The notes under the pieces are model-generated. The model did not search any database and was not told where the DNA came from. It saw only the letters and a program-made list of their open reading frames with translations. DNA of 64,000 nucleotides from M55B127 sp034521955 (GTDB lineage Bacteria; Bacillota; Halanaerobiia; Halanaerobiales; M55B127), in NCBI GenBank assembly GCA_034521955.1, contig JAXHLT010000004.1, positions 62,001 to 126,000 of the forward strand, written 5' to 3'. Below, in pieces: positions 53,762-63,515 of this stretch. Position 1 is the first letter of the stretch; each line of letters begins with the position of its first letter. The translations under genes and the position numbers were made by a program.

Positions 53762-54595
53762 ATGAAAAAATCAAAAAGAGCAATTGGAATGTTGGATTCA
53801 GGTGTTGGTGGATTAACGGTTGCAAAACAGATTATGAAAACAATGCCTGCAGAAAAGATTATCTATTTTGGTGATACACTTCACTTACCTTATGGTCCAA
53901 AACCTAAAAAAGAGGTAAGTACATATGTAGATAAGATTATTAAGTATTTTGAAAGCAGAAATGTAAAAACAATAATTTTAGCCTGTAATACTGCAACATC
54001 CATGTTACTTAAAGACTTGAGAAAGAAATTAAATCTGCCCATGTTTGGCACTATTGACGGTGTAGCATATACAGTCAATAAAATTAGTGCAAATAAAAAG
54101 GTAGGTATAATTGGAACTCAGGGGACAATAAATAGTGGAGCCTATCAAGATGCCTTAAAAAAAGAAAGCACTGATTTTATAGTCCATGCTAAAGCATGTC
54201 CGGAATTTGTAGGTTTAGTTGAAAATGGTAAATTTGATGGTAGTGAAGTTGAAATGACTATTAAAAAATATCTTTTACCATTAAAAGAAAAAGGAATTGA
54301 TTCTTTAATTTTAGGATGTACCCATTATCCCTATTTAATACCAGTTATTAAGAAAGTACTTGGAGATCAAATTAAGTTAATTAATCCTGCTGAGACTATG
54401 GCTGAAAAAGCAAAAAATATTCTCGCAGTTAGGGGAATGATCAGTGGTAAACACGAACAACCGATAGATTTTAATGAACATGAGTTTTATGTAAGTGATC
54501 TTAATAAATTATCTCATGAATTTTTAGATAGAGGAACTGAATTCTTAAATTTACCTCATCTAATCTTTGATGAACTTGATATATTTACAGAATAA
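53762..54595 (+). CDS. murI: Glutamate racemase
   Basis: 277 residues. Converts L- to D-glutamate for peptidoglycan. The two catalytic cysteines are in ILACNTATSM and LILGCTHYPYL; the N-terminal GMLDSGVGGLTVAKQI and FGDTLHLPYGPK are also diagnostic. CAGGAGTG precedes the ATG. It follows the amidase and GerMN genes in one probable cell-wall transcript. Confidence 0.96.
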   Translation: MKKSKRAIGMLDSGVGGLTVAKQIMKTMPAEKIIYFGDTLHLPYGPKPKKEVSTYVDKIIKYFESRNVKTIILACNTATSMLLKDLRKKLNLPMFGTIDGVAYTVNKISANKKVGIIGTQGTINSGAYQDALKKESTDFIVHAKACPEFVGLVENGKFDGSEVEMTIKKYLLPLKEKGIDSLILGCTHYPYLIPVIKKVLGDQIKLINPAETMAEKAKNILAVRGMISGKHEQPIDFNEHEFYVSDLNKLSHEFLDRGTEFLNLPHLIFDELDIFTE

Positions 54596-54626
54596 GAAAT
54601 ATATAGTTAAAGTGAGTGGATAACTG

Positions 54627-55400
54627 ATGAGTAATAAAGGTATAATTAAATCTGTACAAAAAAGTTTAAAAGTTTTAAAGTATATTATGGCTTCATCTGA
54701 TGAAGTCTCTGTAAATGAATTGGTAGAAGAATTCGGTTATAATAGAAGTACAATACATCATATGTTAAAAACTATGAAATTAGAAGGTTTTTTATCACAA
54801 AACCATCAGAGTAAAAATTATAATATTGGTTCTGAAATTTTTAATGGTTGGATTAAAGATAGAGATATGCATAATTATCTGATGAGATTAAAACCTTCTA
54901 TTAAAGAAATAGTAAGCCGATGTAAAGAAACAACCACTATGTTTGTAAGAGAAAATGATAAAGCAATTTGTGTTATTGGTGAAGAATCAGAACAGATTAT
55001 TAAGGCATATCTTATGATCGGACGTGAAATACCTTTGTACTGTACAGCAGCAGGTAGGTCAATGTTGGCATATTTACCAAGAGAAGAAGTAGAAAAGATA
55101 TTACATATTACAGGTATGAAAAAATATATGAAAAAGACTACTGTTGATAAAGATAAGCTATTTAAGGAACTAGAAGAGATAAGAAAAAAAGGTTATGCTG
55201 TTGAGAAAGAAGAGTTTGAAGAGTTGATTAATGCAATCGGAATACCTGTTTTAAATAAATATAATGAACCTGTAGCAGCAGTATCAGTAGTTGGTCCAAT
55301 AATGAGGTTTACAGATGAGAAAATTAACGAGTGTATTCCATTTCTTTTAGAAAAATCAAAAGAGATGAGCAGTATAGTGCGGGGAGAGTATTATAAGTAA
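54627..55400 (+). CDS. IclR-family transcriptional regulator
   Basis: 257 residues: N-terminal winged helix-turn-helix (VSVNELVEEFGYNRSTIHHM) and C-terminal IclR effector domain (IKAYLMIGREIPLYCTAAGR, YAVEKEEFEELINAIGIPV). IclR proteins sense small carboxylic or aromatic molecules and often regulate the catabolic genes beside them. The downstream cytosine and molybdenum hydroxylase operon is the obvious candidate target. Confidence 0.9.
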   Translation: MSNKGIIKSVQKSLKVLKYIMASSDEVSVNELVEEFGYNRSTIHHMLKTMKLEGFLSQNHQSKNYNIGSEIFNGWIKDRDMHNYLMRLKPSIKEIVSRCKETTTMFVRENDKAICVIGEESEQIIKAYLMIGREIPLYCTAAGRSMLAYLPREEVEKILHITGMKKYMKKTTVDKDKLFKELEEIRKKGYAVEKEEFEELINAIGIPVLNKYNEPVAAVSVVGPIMRFTDEKINECIPFLLEKSKEMSSIVRGEYYK

Positions 55401-55434
55401 GTTATAGTACATAAAAAAATTAAATTTTACTATT

Positions 55435-55467
55435 AAGAGAGAGGTCTTTAAAGGCTTCTCTCTTTTT
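55435..55467 (+). terminator. Intrinsic terminator after the IclR gene
   Basis: AAGAGAGAGG pairs with CTTCTCTCTT (allowing one mismatch or bulge) around a TCTTTAAAGG loop region, followed by TTTTTT. Confidence 0.8.
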
Positions 55468-55737
55468 TGTATTTAACCCACAAAACAAAGAGCAATAAAT
55501 TTGTATAATATTCATAAAAGGATATTTGCTACTAAACAAGAATTAGTAAAGTAGTTGTTCATCTAATAAATGTTTATTTCATATTATGAACAATATACGT
55601 TGTTTTATATAATAATGCTAATTTTTAGAAAATTTATATATTTTAAAGTATTACTATAAGGAAAGGGGGTTCAATCAATAAAAGTAAATTTGCTTTAATA
55701 ACTATAAAAAATATTTACAAGGAGGAATTATCTGAGT
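55468..55737 (+). promoter_or_regulatory. Long leader of the cytosine/molybdenum hydroxylase operon
   Basis: No gene is seen here. A widely spaced inverted repeat, TTGTTCAT (55555-55562) and ATGAACAA (55586-55593), lies just upstream of a TATAAT (55608-55613) whose -35 is poor, as expected for a promoter needing an activator such as the neighbouring IclR protein. I checked for a purine riboswitch core and did not find one. About 120 transcribed bases would precede codB. Confidence 0.5.
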
Positions 55738-57048
55738 ATGGAGAAAAAAGATTTGGATTTAGAATTTGATCGTGATTATCCGTTAACTCATGTTCCTAAG
55801 ACAGCTAGAGTTAGTATTGTTTCTATAAGTGCAGTATTATTAGGATTTACATTTTTTACACCTACTATGTTAGCAGGTTCTGAAATTGGTATTTCTTTCA
55901 GTCTTTGGCCTGACTTCTTTTATATTTTATTAGCTGGTAGTGCAATTTTAGGTGTTTATGTTGCAATTCTTTCTATTATAGGTGCTCGAACAGGTTTGAC
56001 TACAGTATTATTAAGTAAATACACATTAGGTAAAGCTGGTGCTAAATGGGCTGATATCTTACTGGGTGGTACTCAAATAGGATGGTATGCTGTTGCAGTT
56101 GCCACAATGGCTCATATGTTTACTAGGGCATTAGGATGGGAAGCATATTTGATTCCCTTAATGATTGTATTTAGTATTATGATGGGTATAACTGCATACT
56201 ATGGTTACAAAGGAATGGAACTTTTAAGTTATATTTCAGTTCCACTTCTATTAGTATTAGGTATTTGGGTAACATTAAAGGCAGCAGGAGATGCAGGTGG
56301 TTGGGGAGCGTTAGCATCAATTGAACCAACCGGTACAATGACAATTGCCACTGCTATTACTGCTATTGTTGGTACATTTGCCAGTGGTGGTACTCAGGCT
56401 CCAAACTGGACAAGATTTGCTAAAAATGCGAAGGTAGCTTTTTGGGCTGCTTTAATTGCTTTCCTACTTGGAAATGGAATTATGTTGTTCTTTGGTGCTG
56501 TTGGTGCAATTTCTTATCAAATTCCTGATTTTGTTGAAGTTCTTTATAGTATGGGCTTGATCTTTTGGGGTATTGTTTTCTTAGCCTTGAACTTATGGAC
56601 CACTAATGACAATGCTGCATATGCATTTGGTGTTGCAGGTGCAGAAATGTTTAATATAAATAACAAAAGACCTTTTGTTATTGGTGGAGTAATAATTGCT
56701 ACAATTTTAGCTATAACAGGTATATATAATCATATAATCGTATATTTAAGTGGATTAGGTATTTTCATTCCACCTTTAGGTGGGGTAATTATAGGTGACT
56801 ACTTCTTTGTTTGGAAGTCTAAGATTCCAAGAATGGAAAATGTTGAATTTCCAAAAGTACGCTGGAGTGCTGTAATTAGTTACTTATTAGGTACTCTTGC
56901 AGCATACTTAGGAAGCACAACTGGAATAGGTATTGCTCCTTTAAATGGTATTATTGTTGCAGCAGTACTTATGCCTATTTTATCTAATATATTTAAAAGT
57001 ATGGGAATAGAACAAATGCCTGAAGTGATTGAAGAAGAGACTGCTTAA
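55738..57048 (+). CDS. codB: Cytosine permease, NCS1 family
   Basis: 436 residues with about 12 membrane helices, matching CodB: DRDYPLTHVPKTARVS at the N-terminus, GGTQIGWYAVAVATMAHMF, FASGGTQAPNWTRFAKNAK and LNLWTTNDNAAYAFG. NCS1 carriers bring in nucleobases or allantoin-like compounds. The downstream deaminase of the CodA family supports cytosine or a related base as substrate. GGAGG precedes the start. Confidence 0.88.
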   Translation: MEKKDLDLEFDRDYPLTHVPKTARVSIVSISAVLLGFTFFTPTMLAGSEIGISFSLWPDFFYILLAGSAILGVYVAILSIIGARTGLTTVLLSKYTLGKAGAKWADILLGGTQIGWYAVAVATMAHMFTRALGWEAYLIPLMIVFSIMMGITAYYGYKGMELLSYISVPLLLVLGIWVTLKAAGDAGGWGALASIEPTGTMTIATAITAIVGTFASGGTQAPNWTRFAKNAKVAFWAALIAFLLGNGIMLFFGAVGAISYQIPDFVEVLYSMGLIFWGIVFLALNLWTTNDNAAYAFGVAGAEMFNINNKRPFVIGGVIIATILAITGIYNHIIVYLSGLGIFIPPLGGVIIGDYFFVWKSKIPRMENVEFPKVRWSAVISYLLGTLAAYLGSTTGIGIAPLNGIIVAAVLMPILSNIFKSMGIEQMPEVIEEETA

Positions 57049-57069
57049 TTTTTTAGGAGGTATATAATA

Positions 57070-58308
57070 ATGGATCTATTAGTTAAAAATACTCGTTTAA
57101 AAAAACAGGATAAACTACAGGATATCTTAATAGATGATGGCAAGATCGTAAAGATCGCTGAAAAGATTGATCAAGGGGCAGATAAAATAATAGATGCAGA
57201 GGGCAACTTTGTTGCCCCTGCTCTTATTGAACCCCATATTCATCTAGATAAGATATTTATTTTAGATGTAGTTCGTTCTAATCAAACGGGTACTTTAAAA
57301 GAAGCTATTGAAATTGGATGGGAAAAGAAAAAAGAATATACTATTGAAGATATTGTAGATAGAGCGGGTAAAGCGATTAAATTAGCCGCTAAAAATGGTA
57401 CAACAAGAATGAGAACACATGTAGATGTTGATACAGTTGGTGGACTTACACCCCTTAAGGGTATTGTTGAAGCAAAGAAAAAATATTCAGATATCATGGA
57501 CATTGAAATTATATCATTTCCTCAAGAAGGAATTATTCAAGATCCCGGTGCAGAAGAATTAATGTGGGAAGCAATGGAAAATGGAGCAGAAATAGTTGGT
57601 GGTATGCCGGCAAATGAGAAGACTCCTGAAGATAGTAAAAGACATATTGAAATTGCATTTGAAATTGCAAAAAAATATGATGCTGATATAGATATGCATA
57701 TTGATGAAACAGACGATCCTTTCTACCGTACTTTAGAAATGTTAGCAGATCAAACTATTGAAAATGGTTGGGAAGGTAGAGTAACTGCAGGTCATACCTG
57801 TGCATTAGCTGCATATGATGATCATTATGCAGAATATGTAATGGATAAAGTAAAAAAGGCTGAAATAAATGTTATTACAAATCCAGTAACAAACTTAATG
57901 TTACAGGGGCGTGACGATAAACAGCCTAAAAGAAGAGGTATTACAAGAGTAAAAGAGCTTCTTGACAGAGGAGTTAATATGAGTTATGGTCAGGACTGTG
58001 TAAAGGATACATTTTATCCGTTCGGCCAATGTGACCTTATGGAAGTTGGATTAGTTGCAGCTCATGCAGCACATATGAGTTTACCAGAAGAGATTGAAGA
58101 AGTCTTTAATATGGCAACATATAATGCTGCTAAGATTTTAAGACTTGACGATTATGGTATAATAGAAGGGAACAGAGCAGATTTAGTTGTATTTGATACT
58201 GATAATGCTATAGATGCAATTAGATTACATCCGGCTAGAAGGTTTGTTATCAAAGAAGGTAAAGTTATTGCAGAAAGTTCAACACAGTCTAAACTATATA
58301 GAGGGTGA
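57070..58308 (+). CDS. codA: Cytosine deaminase-family amidohydrolase
   Basis: 412 residues, a TIM-barrel metal-dependent amidohydrolase. Metal ligands are seen in EPHIHLDK, DMHIDETDD, AGHTCAL and GQDCVKDTFYPFGQ (the Asp of GQD). NPVTNLMLQGRDDKQPKRRG matches the CodA substrate loop. CodA hydrolyses cytosine to uracil; relatives act on isocytosine, creatinine or other bases, so with the hydroxylase genes next door the true substrate could differ. TAGGAGG-like site upstream. Confidence 0.85.
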   Translation: MDLLVKNTRLKKQDKLQDILIDDGKIVKIAEKIDQGADKIIDAEGNFVAPALIEPHIHLDKIFILDVVRSNQTGTLKEAIEIGWEKKKEYTIEDIVDRAGKAIKLAAKNGTTRMRTHVDVDTVGGLTPLKGIVEAKKKYSDIMDIEIISFPQEGIIQDPGAEELMWEAMENGAEIVGGMPANEKTPEDSKRHIEIAFEIAKKYDADIDMHIDETDDPFYRTLEMLADQTIENGWEGRVTAGHTCALAAYDDHYAEYVMDKVKKAEINVITNPVTNLMLQGRDDKQPKRRGITRVKELLDRGVNMSYGQDCVKDTFYPFGQCDLMEVGLVAAHAAHMSLPEEIEEVFNMATYNAAKILRLDDYGIIEGNRADLVVFDTDNAIDAIRLHPARRFVIKEGKVIAESSTQSKLYRG

Positions 58309-58314
58309 AAAATT

Positions 58315-60645
58315 ATGGTTGATATACCGCAAGCAGAAAAAAGATTAGATTTAGATAAAAAAACATCAGGTGAAGCAGAATTTATTGATGATTTATCATT
58401 TCCAGGTATGTTACATGCTTTAGTTTTGCGTTCACCTCATGCACATGCAGAGATAGTTGATATTGATCTTAAAAAAGCATTAGAAGTTGAAGGTATAGAA
58501 AAAATAGTTACTGGTCAGGACATTACTGATGAGATTATAAATATTGATATTGGTGACCACAGACCGATAGCAGTGGATAAAGTAAGATTTCACGGTGAAC
58601 CGGTTGCAGTGGTTTTATCAGAAGATAAATGGAAAGCAAAAAAAGCATTAGATTTAATTGAAGTTGAGTATAAGCCGCTTAAGGCTGTTTTAAAAGCTAA
58701 AGAAGCTGTTAAAGAAGATGCTCCTTTAATACATGAAAACCAAGAAGAATATGATAGACACATGGATACAAACTACCATAAAAATTCTAACATTTTTAGA
58801 CATTATAAACTTCGCAAAGGTAATTTAGAGGAAGCTTTTAAAAAAGCAGATAAGATAATTGAAAACACTTATGACTATCCTCAAAGGTCACATACTCAAA
58901 TGGAACCCCATGGAGCAATTGCAAAATGGTATTCAGATCAAGAAATGGTTATGTATGCAAGCACACAGTCACCATTTTTTGTAAGGACAGCAATTGCAGA
59001 TATGTTTAAACTTGATGCTCCTAAAATAACCGTTAAATCTGGTTATTTAGGTGGAGGCTTTGGTGGTAAATCCGATGTTTCAATTGAACCACTAACTGCT
59101 TTTGTTGCTAAGTTTGTTCCCAATAGATATGTGAAACTAAGGTTAAGTAGGGAAGGCGCATTTTATGCCTCCCTTATTGCAAGAGGTGGAGAAGTAGATC
59201 TTAAAACTGCGGTTACAAACGATGGTAAGATTTTAGGTGAAAAAGTAAATATTTACTTTAGTTCAGGTGCATATGGTTCAACTTCGGTTCACATTGTAAC
59301 AGCTGGTGGACACAATAGTTCAGGACCTTATGAAATTGATAATATGGAAGTTGATTCTTATGGAGTTTATACTAATACACCTCCTGTAGGTGCTTTTAGA
59401 GGCTATTCACATCCTGAGGTGCACTGGGCTAAAGAAAGACAGATGCATATTATTGCAAAAGAACTCGGAATTGATGAACATGAACTACGTTTAAAAAACA
59501 TGTTAAGACCAGGATCAATTAATGCTTTAGGCCAGGAAATTGAAGAAAGTGATGGCGACCTTATAGGTTGTTATAAAAAAATAAGGGATAGACTTGAAGA
59601 AATAGAAATAGATAAAAAACCTAATAAAGTATATGGTAAAGGAATTGCAGCAATGATGAAATCTCCAGTAATGGCTACTAATTCAGCAGCTTCAGCAACT
59701 TTAAGATTTAACGAGGATGGTACTTGTGATTTAGCTGCTAGTGGTTCAGAAATGGGACAGGGTACAAAAACTGCAATGAAACAGATTGCCGCTGCAGCCT
59801 TAAAGTTACCATTAGAAAAAATAAAGATAAAAGAAGATATAAGTACAGACAATTCTCCTTACGGTTGGCAGACAATCGGAAGTACAACAACCTGGAAAGC
59901 GGGAAGAGCTGTAATAGATGCAGTTGAAAAAGCAATCGATAAACTAAAAGAAAATGCTGCCTTAGTACTTGAAGTTGATAAAGATGACTTAGAATACCAG
60001 GGTGAAAAAGTAGTTTATAAAAAAGATGAGAGTAAGTATATAGAAACTGACAAGATTTGTTTTGGTCACTTAGCTGATAATGGTCTTGTAACAGGTGAAC
60101 CTGTACAGACTTATGGAACTTATGTACCAAAAGATTTAACCTATACTGATCCAGAAACAGGACAAGGTAATGCAGCAGCAGAATACACTTACGGAGCCCA
60201 AGGAGTAGTTGTTGAAATTGATATAGAAACCGGTGAACTTAAATTGCTTAATATGATGATGGCAATTGATGCCGGTAAAGTAATTAGTCCTCAAATGGCT
60301 AGAGGTCAGATTGTAGGTGGAATGGTTCAAGAAATGGGTGGAGCTTTAAATGAGGAATTAAGGTATGGTAAAGAAGGTAAAATGCGTAATAACAGTTTTA
60401 CAGATTATAAGATACCTACTCCACTTGATCTATATGATACAAAATTTGATGTATACTTTTTTGAAACTCCTGAACCGATTGGACCATTTGGTGCAAGAGG
60501 TATTGCTGAACACGGTACAGTTGGTATAACACCAGCTTTCGGTAATGCGATTAGTAATGCATTAGGAATTGAAATATTTGATCTACCACTAACTAGAGAA
60601 AAAATATTTTTAAATATGGATAAAGAAGGTGATCTTGATGTTTAG
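58315..60645 (+). CDS. Molybdenum hydroxylase, large molybdopterin subunit (xanthine dehydrogenase family)
   Basis: 776 residues. Molybdopterin-binding strings are LGGGFGGKSDVSIEP, GAFRGYSHPEVHWA, GSEMGQGTKTAMKQIAA and GPFGARGIAEHGTVGITPA, the last with the catalytic Glu. It hydroxylates an N-heterocycle or aldehyde, passing electrons through the iron-sulfur and FAD subunits encoded next. A clustered cytosine permease and deaminase point to purine or pyrimidine breakdown, but the substrate cannot be read from sequence. It overlaps the FAD subunit by 8 bases. Confidence 0.88.
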   Translation: MVDIPQAEKRLDLDKKTSGEAEFIDDLSFPGMLHALVLRSPHAHAEIVDIDLKKALEVEGIEKIVTGQDITDEIINIDIGDHRPIAVDKVRFHGEPVAVVLSEDKWKAKKALDLIEVEYKPLKAVLKAKEAVKEDAPLIHENQEEYDRHMDTNYHKNSNIFRHYKLRKGNLEEAFKKADKIIENTYDYPQRSHTQMEPHGAIAKWYSDQEMVMYASTQSPFFVRTAIADMFKLDAPKITVKSGYLGGGFGGKSDVSIEPLTAFVAKFVPNRYVKLRLSREGAFYASLIARGGEVDLKTAVTNDGKILGEKVNIYFSSGAYGSTSVHIVTAGGHNSSGPYEIDNMEVDSYGVYTNTPPVGAFRGYSHPEVHWAKERQMHIIAKELGIDEHELRLKNMLRPGSINALGQEIEESDGDLIGCYKKIRDRLEEIEIDKKPNKVYGKGIAAMMKSPVMATNSAASATLRFNEDGTCDLAASGSEMGQGTKTAMKQIAAAALKLPLEKIKIKEDISTDNSPYGWQTIGSTTTWKAGRAVIDAVEKAIDKLKENAALVLEVDKDDLEYQGEKVVYKKDESKYIETDKICFGHLADNGLVTGEPVQTYGTYVPKDLTYTDPETGQGNAAAEYTYGAQGVVVEIDIETGELKLLNMMMAIDAGKVISPQMARGQIVGGMVQEMGGALNEELRYGKEGKMRNNSFTDYKIPTPLDLYDTKFDVYFFETPEPIGPFGARGIAEHGTVGITPAFGNAISNALGIEIFDLPLTREKIFLNMDKEGDLDV

Positions 60646-61495
60646 TCCTTTCGAGTATGTAAAAGCTGAAAACTTAGAAGAAGTATTTGAACTATTAGAT
60701 AAAAATGATGATGCACAAATTATAGCTGGAGGTACAGACTTATTAGTAAAACTAAGAGAAGCTAAAAGTTCACCTGAAACTTTGATAGATATTAAAGGAT
60801 TAGAAGAGTTAAAAGGAATCAAAAAAGAAGGAAACAAAGTTAAAATTGGTGCTCTAACAACTATTACTGAACTTAAAAACAGTGAACTTATCAAAAATGA
60901 GCTTTTTTCACTATATCAAGCTGCCAGTGAATTTGGCTGCTATGAAATTAGAAATAGAGCTACAATTGGAGGAAATATTGTCCACGCTTCACCAGGTGCA
61001 GAGTTTGGTGTAACAGTATTTGCATTAGATGCTAAGGTAGAAGTAGTTGGTCAAGATGGTATAAAAGAATATCCAATAGATGAATTTTGGTATGATGTAG
61101 GTAAAGTTAAACTGAAAAATGAATTATTAAAAAGTATAATAATTGATATAGAAGAAAATACAAAAAGCAGTTATCACAGATTAAGTAGAGTTGACGGTAT
61201 GGATTTAGCAGTTGTAAATACTGCTTTAGCTAAAAAAAGTGATGGTAGTTATAAATCATACTTTGGAACAGTTGCCAGAACTCCATATAGAAATGAAGAA
61301 ATTGATCAATTATTAAATGATAATAATTACACTAATGAAACCTTTAAAGAAATACAAAAAATAGTTGATGAAAATGTATCACCTCGTGCAAGTAGTCTTA
61401 GAGCAAGTCCAGAGTATAAAAAGAAAATGGTTGTAAGTTTATTGAAAAGATGTCTCAGAGATATCGGTGAACTTGGAGATGATATAGATGGCTAA
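60638..61495 (+). CDS. Molybdenum hydroxylase, FAD-binding subunit
   Basis: 285 residues of the CoxM/XdhB family. FAD-binding motifs are AQIIAGGTDLLVKLREA and RNRATIGGNIVHASPGAEFG. The C-terminal CO-dehydrogenase flavoprotein domain (about 175-280) follows. ATG 60638 with AAGAAGGTG upstream is preferred over GTG 60629. The end overlaps the iron-sulfur subunit by 8 bases, so all three are translationally coupled. Confidence 0.9.
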   Translation: MFSPFEYVKAENLEEVFELLDKNDDAQIIAGGTDLLVKLREAKSSPETLIDIKGLEELKGIKKEGNKVKIGALTTITELKNSELIKNELFSLYQAASEFGCYEIRNRATIGGNIVHASPGAEFGVTVFALDAKVEVVGQDGIKEYPIDEFWYDVGKVKLKNELLKSIIIDIEENTKSSYHRLSRVDGMDLAVVNTALAKKSDGSYKSYFGTVARTPYRNEEIDQLLNDNNYTNETFKEIQKIVDENVSPRASSLRASPEYKKKMVVSLLKRCLRDIGELGDDIDG

Positions 61496-61943
61496 AAAGA
61501 TAAACACTACAATTAATAATAAAGATTATGAACTAGAAGTACCATATCAAATGAGTCTTTTGGAACTATTAAGAGAAGAACTTCATCTTACAGGTGCAAA
61601 AGAAGGCTGTGGAAACGGTGAATGTGGTGCTTGTACAGTACTTTTAAACAATGAAGCAGTTAGAAGTTGTATTGTTTTAGCACATGAAGTTGATGGAAAA
61701 GAAGTAGTCACGATTGAAGGTGTAAAAGAAACCGGTGAGTTCAAAAAAATTAAAGATGCTTTTGCTGCTGAAGATGCAGTACAGTGTGGTTTTTGTACAC
61801 CCGGTTTTGTAATGGCTATTAAAGCTTTATTAGATCGAACTAAAAGTCCGACTGATGAAGAAATCAAAGAGGCTTTAGGTGGTCACTTATGCCGCTGTAC
61901 AGGTTATGAATCAATTCATAAAGCAGTAAAACGTTTAGTTTAA
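61488..61943 (+). CDS. Molybdenum hydroxylase, 2Fe-2S subunit
   Basis: 151 residues with both [2Fe-2S] domains: plant-ferredoxin-like GCGNGECGACTVLLNNEAV with its fourth Cys in VRSC, and the helical domain QCGFCTPGFVMA with HLCRCTGYESI. It carries electrons from molybdenum to FAD. Last gene of the operon; a terminator follows. No XdhC-type maturation factor is present here. Confidence 0.94.
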   Translation: MAKKINTTINNKDYELEVPYQMSLLELLREELHLTGAKEGCGNGECGACTVLLNNEAVRSCIVLAHEVDGKEVVTIEGVKETGEFKKIKDAFAAEDAVQCGFCTPGFVMAIKALLDRTKSPTDEEIKEALGGHLCRCTGYESIHKAVKRLV

Positions 61944-61973
61944 CAATATTAATAATAAGATATGTTAGTTAAT

Positions 61974-61998
61974 AAAAAGCCCAGAGATGGGCTTTTTA
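61974..61998 (+). terminator. Intrinsic terminator of the hydroxylase operon
   Basis: AAAAAGCCC pairs with GGGCTTTTT around a 6-base loop, followed by ATT. Confidence 0.9.
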
Positions 61999-62003
61999 TT
62001 ATT

Positions 62004-62032
62004 TTGACTTTACAAAATATATCCTGTAAAAT
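62004..62032 (+). promoter_or_regulatory. Sigma-A promoter of rph-rdgB
   Basis: TTGACT (62004-62009), 17-bp spacer, TAAAAT (62027-62032), 33 bases before the rph start. Confidence 0.75.
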
Positions 62033-62064
62033 TAGGTATAAGAAGTAATATTAGGAGGAATAAA

Positions 62065-62793
62065 ATGAGTAATAAAAGAGTAGATGGACGAGAACATGAT
62101 GAAATAAGAGAGACAGAAATAATAAGGGACTATACAAAGTATGCTGAGGGCTCTGTATTGGTATCTACAGGAGATACAAAAGTTATTTGCACTGTATCAG
62201 TTGAAAATAGTGTTCCCTACTTTTTAAGAGGGAAAAACAAAGGTTGGTTGACAGCTGAATATTCACTATTACCTAGATCAACACAATCTAGAACTATTAG
62301 AGAAGCTGCTAAGGGTAAAAGAAGTGGTAGAACAAGAGAAATTCAAAGGTTAATCGGAAGATCACTTAGAGCTGTTATTGATCTTGAAAAAATAGGTGAA
62401 AGAACAATCTGGATTGACTGTGATGTTATACAGGCTGATGGTGGTACAAGGACAGCTTCTATTACTGGAGCTTTTGTTGCCTTATATGATGCTGTACAGT
62501 ATATGTTAGAAGAAGGTATGGTTGATAAATCTCCTCTTAAAGGATTTGCTGCTGCTACAAGTGTAGGAATAGTTGATGGAGAGTATCTATTAGACCTCTG
62601 TTATAAAGAAGATGTAAATGCTCAAGTTGATATGAATATCGTTATGTCTGAAAGTGGTGAAATAATAGAAGTTCAGGGTACAGCTGAAAAAGATCCTTTT
62701 ACAAGAGAAGAAATGGATAAGTTTTTAGATTTAGCTGAAAAAGGTATTAATGACTTAATCATAGAACAGAAAAAAAGTTTGGAACTTAAATAA
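62065..62793 (+). CDS. rph: Ribonuclease PH
   Basis: 242 residues. RNase PH trims tRNA 3' ends by phosphorolysis. Diagnostic strings: RVDGREHDEIRETEIIRDYT, EYSLLPRSTQSRTIRE, GRTREIQRLIGRSLRAVIDL and DCDVIQADGGTRTASITGA. ATTAGGAGG precedes the ATG. The next gene starts directly after the stop. Position just before a tRNA cluster fits its job but may be chance. Confidence 0.96.
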   Translation: MSNKRVDGREHDEIRETEIIRDYTKYAEGSVLVSTGDTKVICTVSVENSVPYFLRGKNKGWLTAEYSLLPRSTQSRTIREAAKGKRSGRTREIQRLIGRSLRAVIDLEKIGERTIWIDCDVIQADGGTRTASITGAFVALYDAVQYMLEEGMVDKSPLKGFAAATSVGIVDGEYLLDLCYKEDVNAQVDMNIVMSESGEIIEVQGTAEKDPFTREEMDKFLDLAEKGINDLIIEQKKSLELK

Positions 62794-63393
62794 ATGAATA
62801 AAAAACTATTAGTTGCAAGTTCAAACAAAGGTAAAATCGAAGAGATAAAAGACCATTTTAAAGAACTTGACTTTAAGTTTGTAACTCCAGATCAATTTAA
62901 TAATTTAAAAGAAGTTATTGAAGATGGAGAAACTTTAGAGGAAAATGCCTTAAAGAAAGCAAGAGATAGAGCATATAAAACTAATCTCTTATCATTAGCT
63001 GATGATACTGGTTTAGAAGTCGATTATCTTGATGGTAAACCTGGTATTTATTCAGCACGTTTTGCTCATGAAAATGCTACATATGAAGAGAATAATGATA
63101 AGTTATTAGAACTTTTAGAGGGTGTACCTTATGAAAAAAGAACTGCTCAGTTTAGGACAGTAGTAGCAGTTGTAGATCCTTTAGAAGAAAAAGAATATAC
63201 TGTTTCTGGTTTATGTAAAGGTTATATTTTAGAAAAAAGAAGAGGAAATCAGGGATTTGGATATGATCCATTATTTTATGTATCTGAATATGATAAAACA
63301 TTTGCTGAAATGACAGTAAGTTTAAAGAATAAAATCAGTCATAGAGCAAATGCTTTAGAAAAAATGAAAAAGGTATTAATAAGTAGATATTAA
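62794..63393 (+). CDS. rdgB: XTP/dITP diphosphatase (RdgB/HAM1)
   Basis: 199 residues. Removes non-canonical purine triphosphates from the nucleotide pool. Family motifs: LLVASSNKGKIEEIKDHFKE, TLEENALKKARD, LADDTGLEVDYLDGKPGIYS, SARFAHENATYEENN and GFGYDPLFYV. Together with rph it forms the common rph-rdgB pair of Firmicutes, with no gap between the genes. Confidence 0.95.
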   Translation: MNKKLLVASSNKGKIEEIKDHFKELDFKFVTPDQFNNLKEVIEDGETLEENALKKARDRAYKTNLLSLADDTGLEVDYLDGKPGIYSARFAHENATYEENNDKLLELLEGVPYEKRTAQFRTVVAVVDPLEEKEYTVSGLCKGYILEKRRGNQGFGYDPLFYVSEYDKTFAEMTVSLKNKISHRANALEKMKKVLISRY

Positions 63394-63456
63394 GAGTATT
63401 ATTGGCTTAAAACTTTCTTAACATATATAATCGGCTCTAATCGTTAGTTAAAAATT

Positions 63457-63485
63457 TTGACCATAAGGGTAATTTAAGTTATACT
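63457..63485 (+). promoter_or_regulatory. Promoter of the tRNA cluster
   Basis: TTGACC (63457-63462), 17-bp spacer, TATACT (63480-63485), 31 bases before the first tRNA. Confidence 0.75.
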
Positions 63486-63515
63486 AATACTTGTCGCACG
63501 AAAAAAACACTGTGA

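Noticed and set aside
55468..55737. Purine riboswitch before codB
   Set aside because: The conserved purine-riboswitch junction and loop sequences are absent.
59738..60130. Long minus-strand reading frame inside the hydroxylase large subunit
   Set aside because: It lies opposite a conserved gene and its Leu/Gln/His-rich translation has no family signature; it is a shadow frame.
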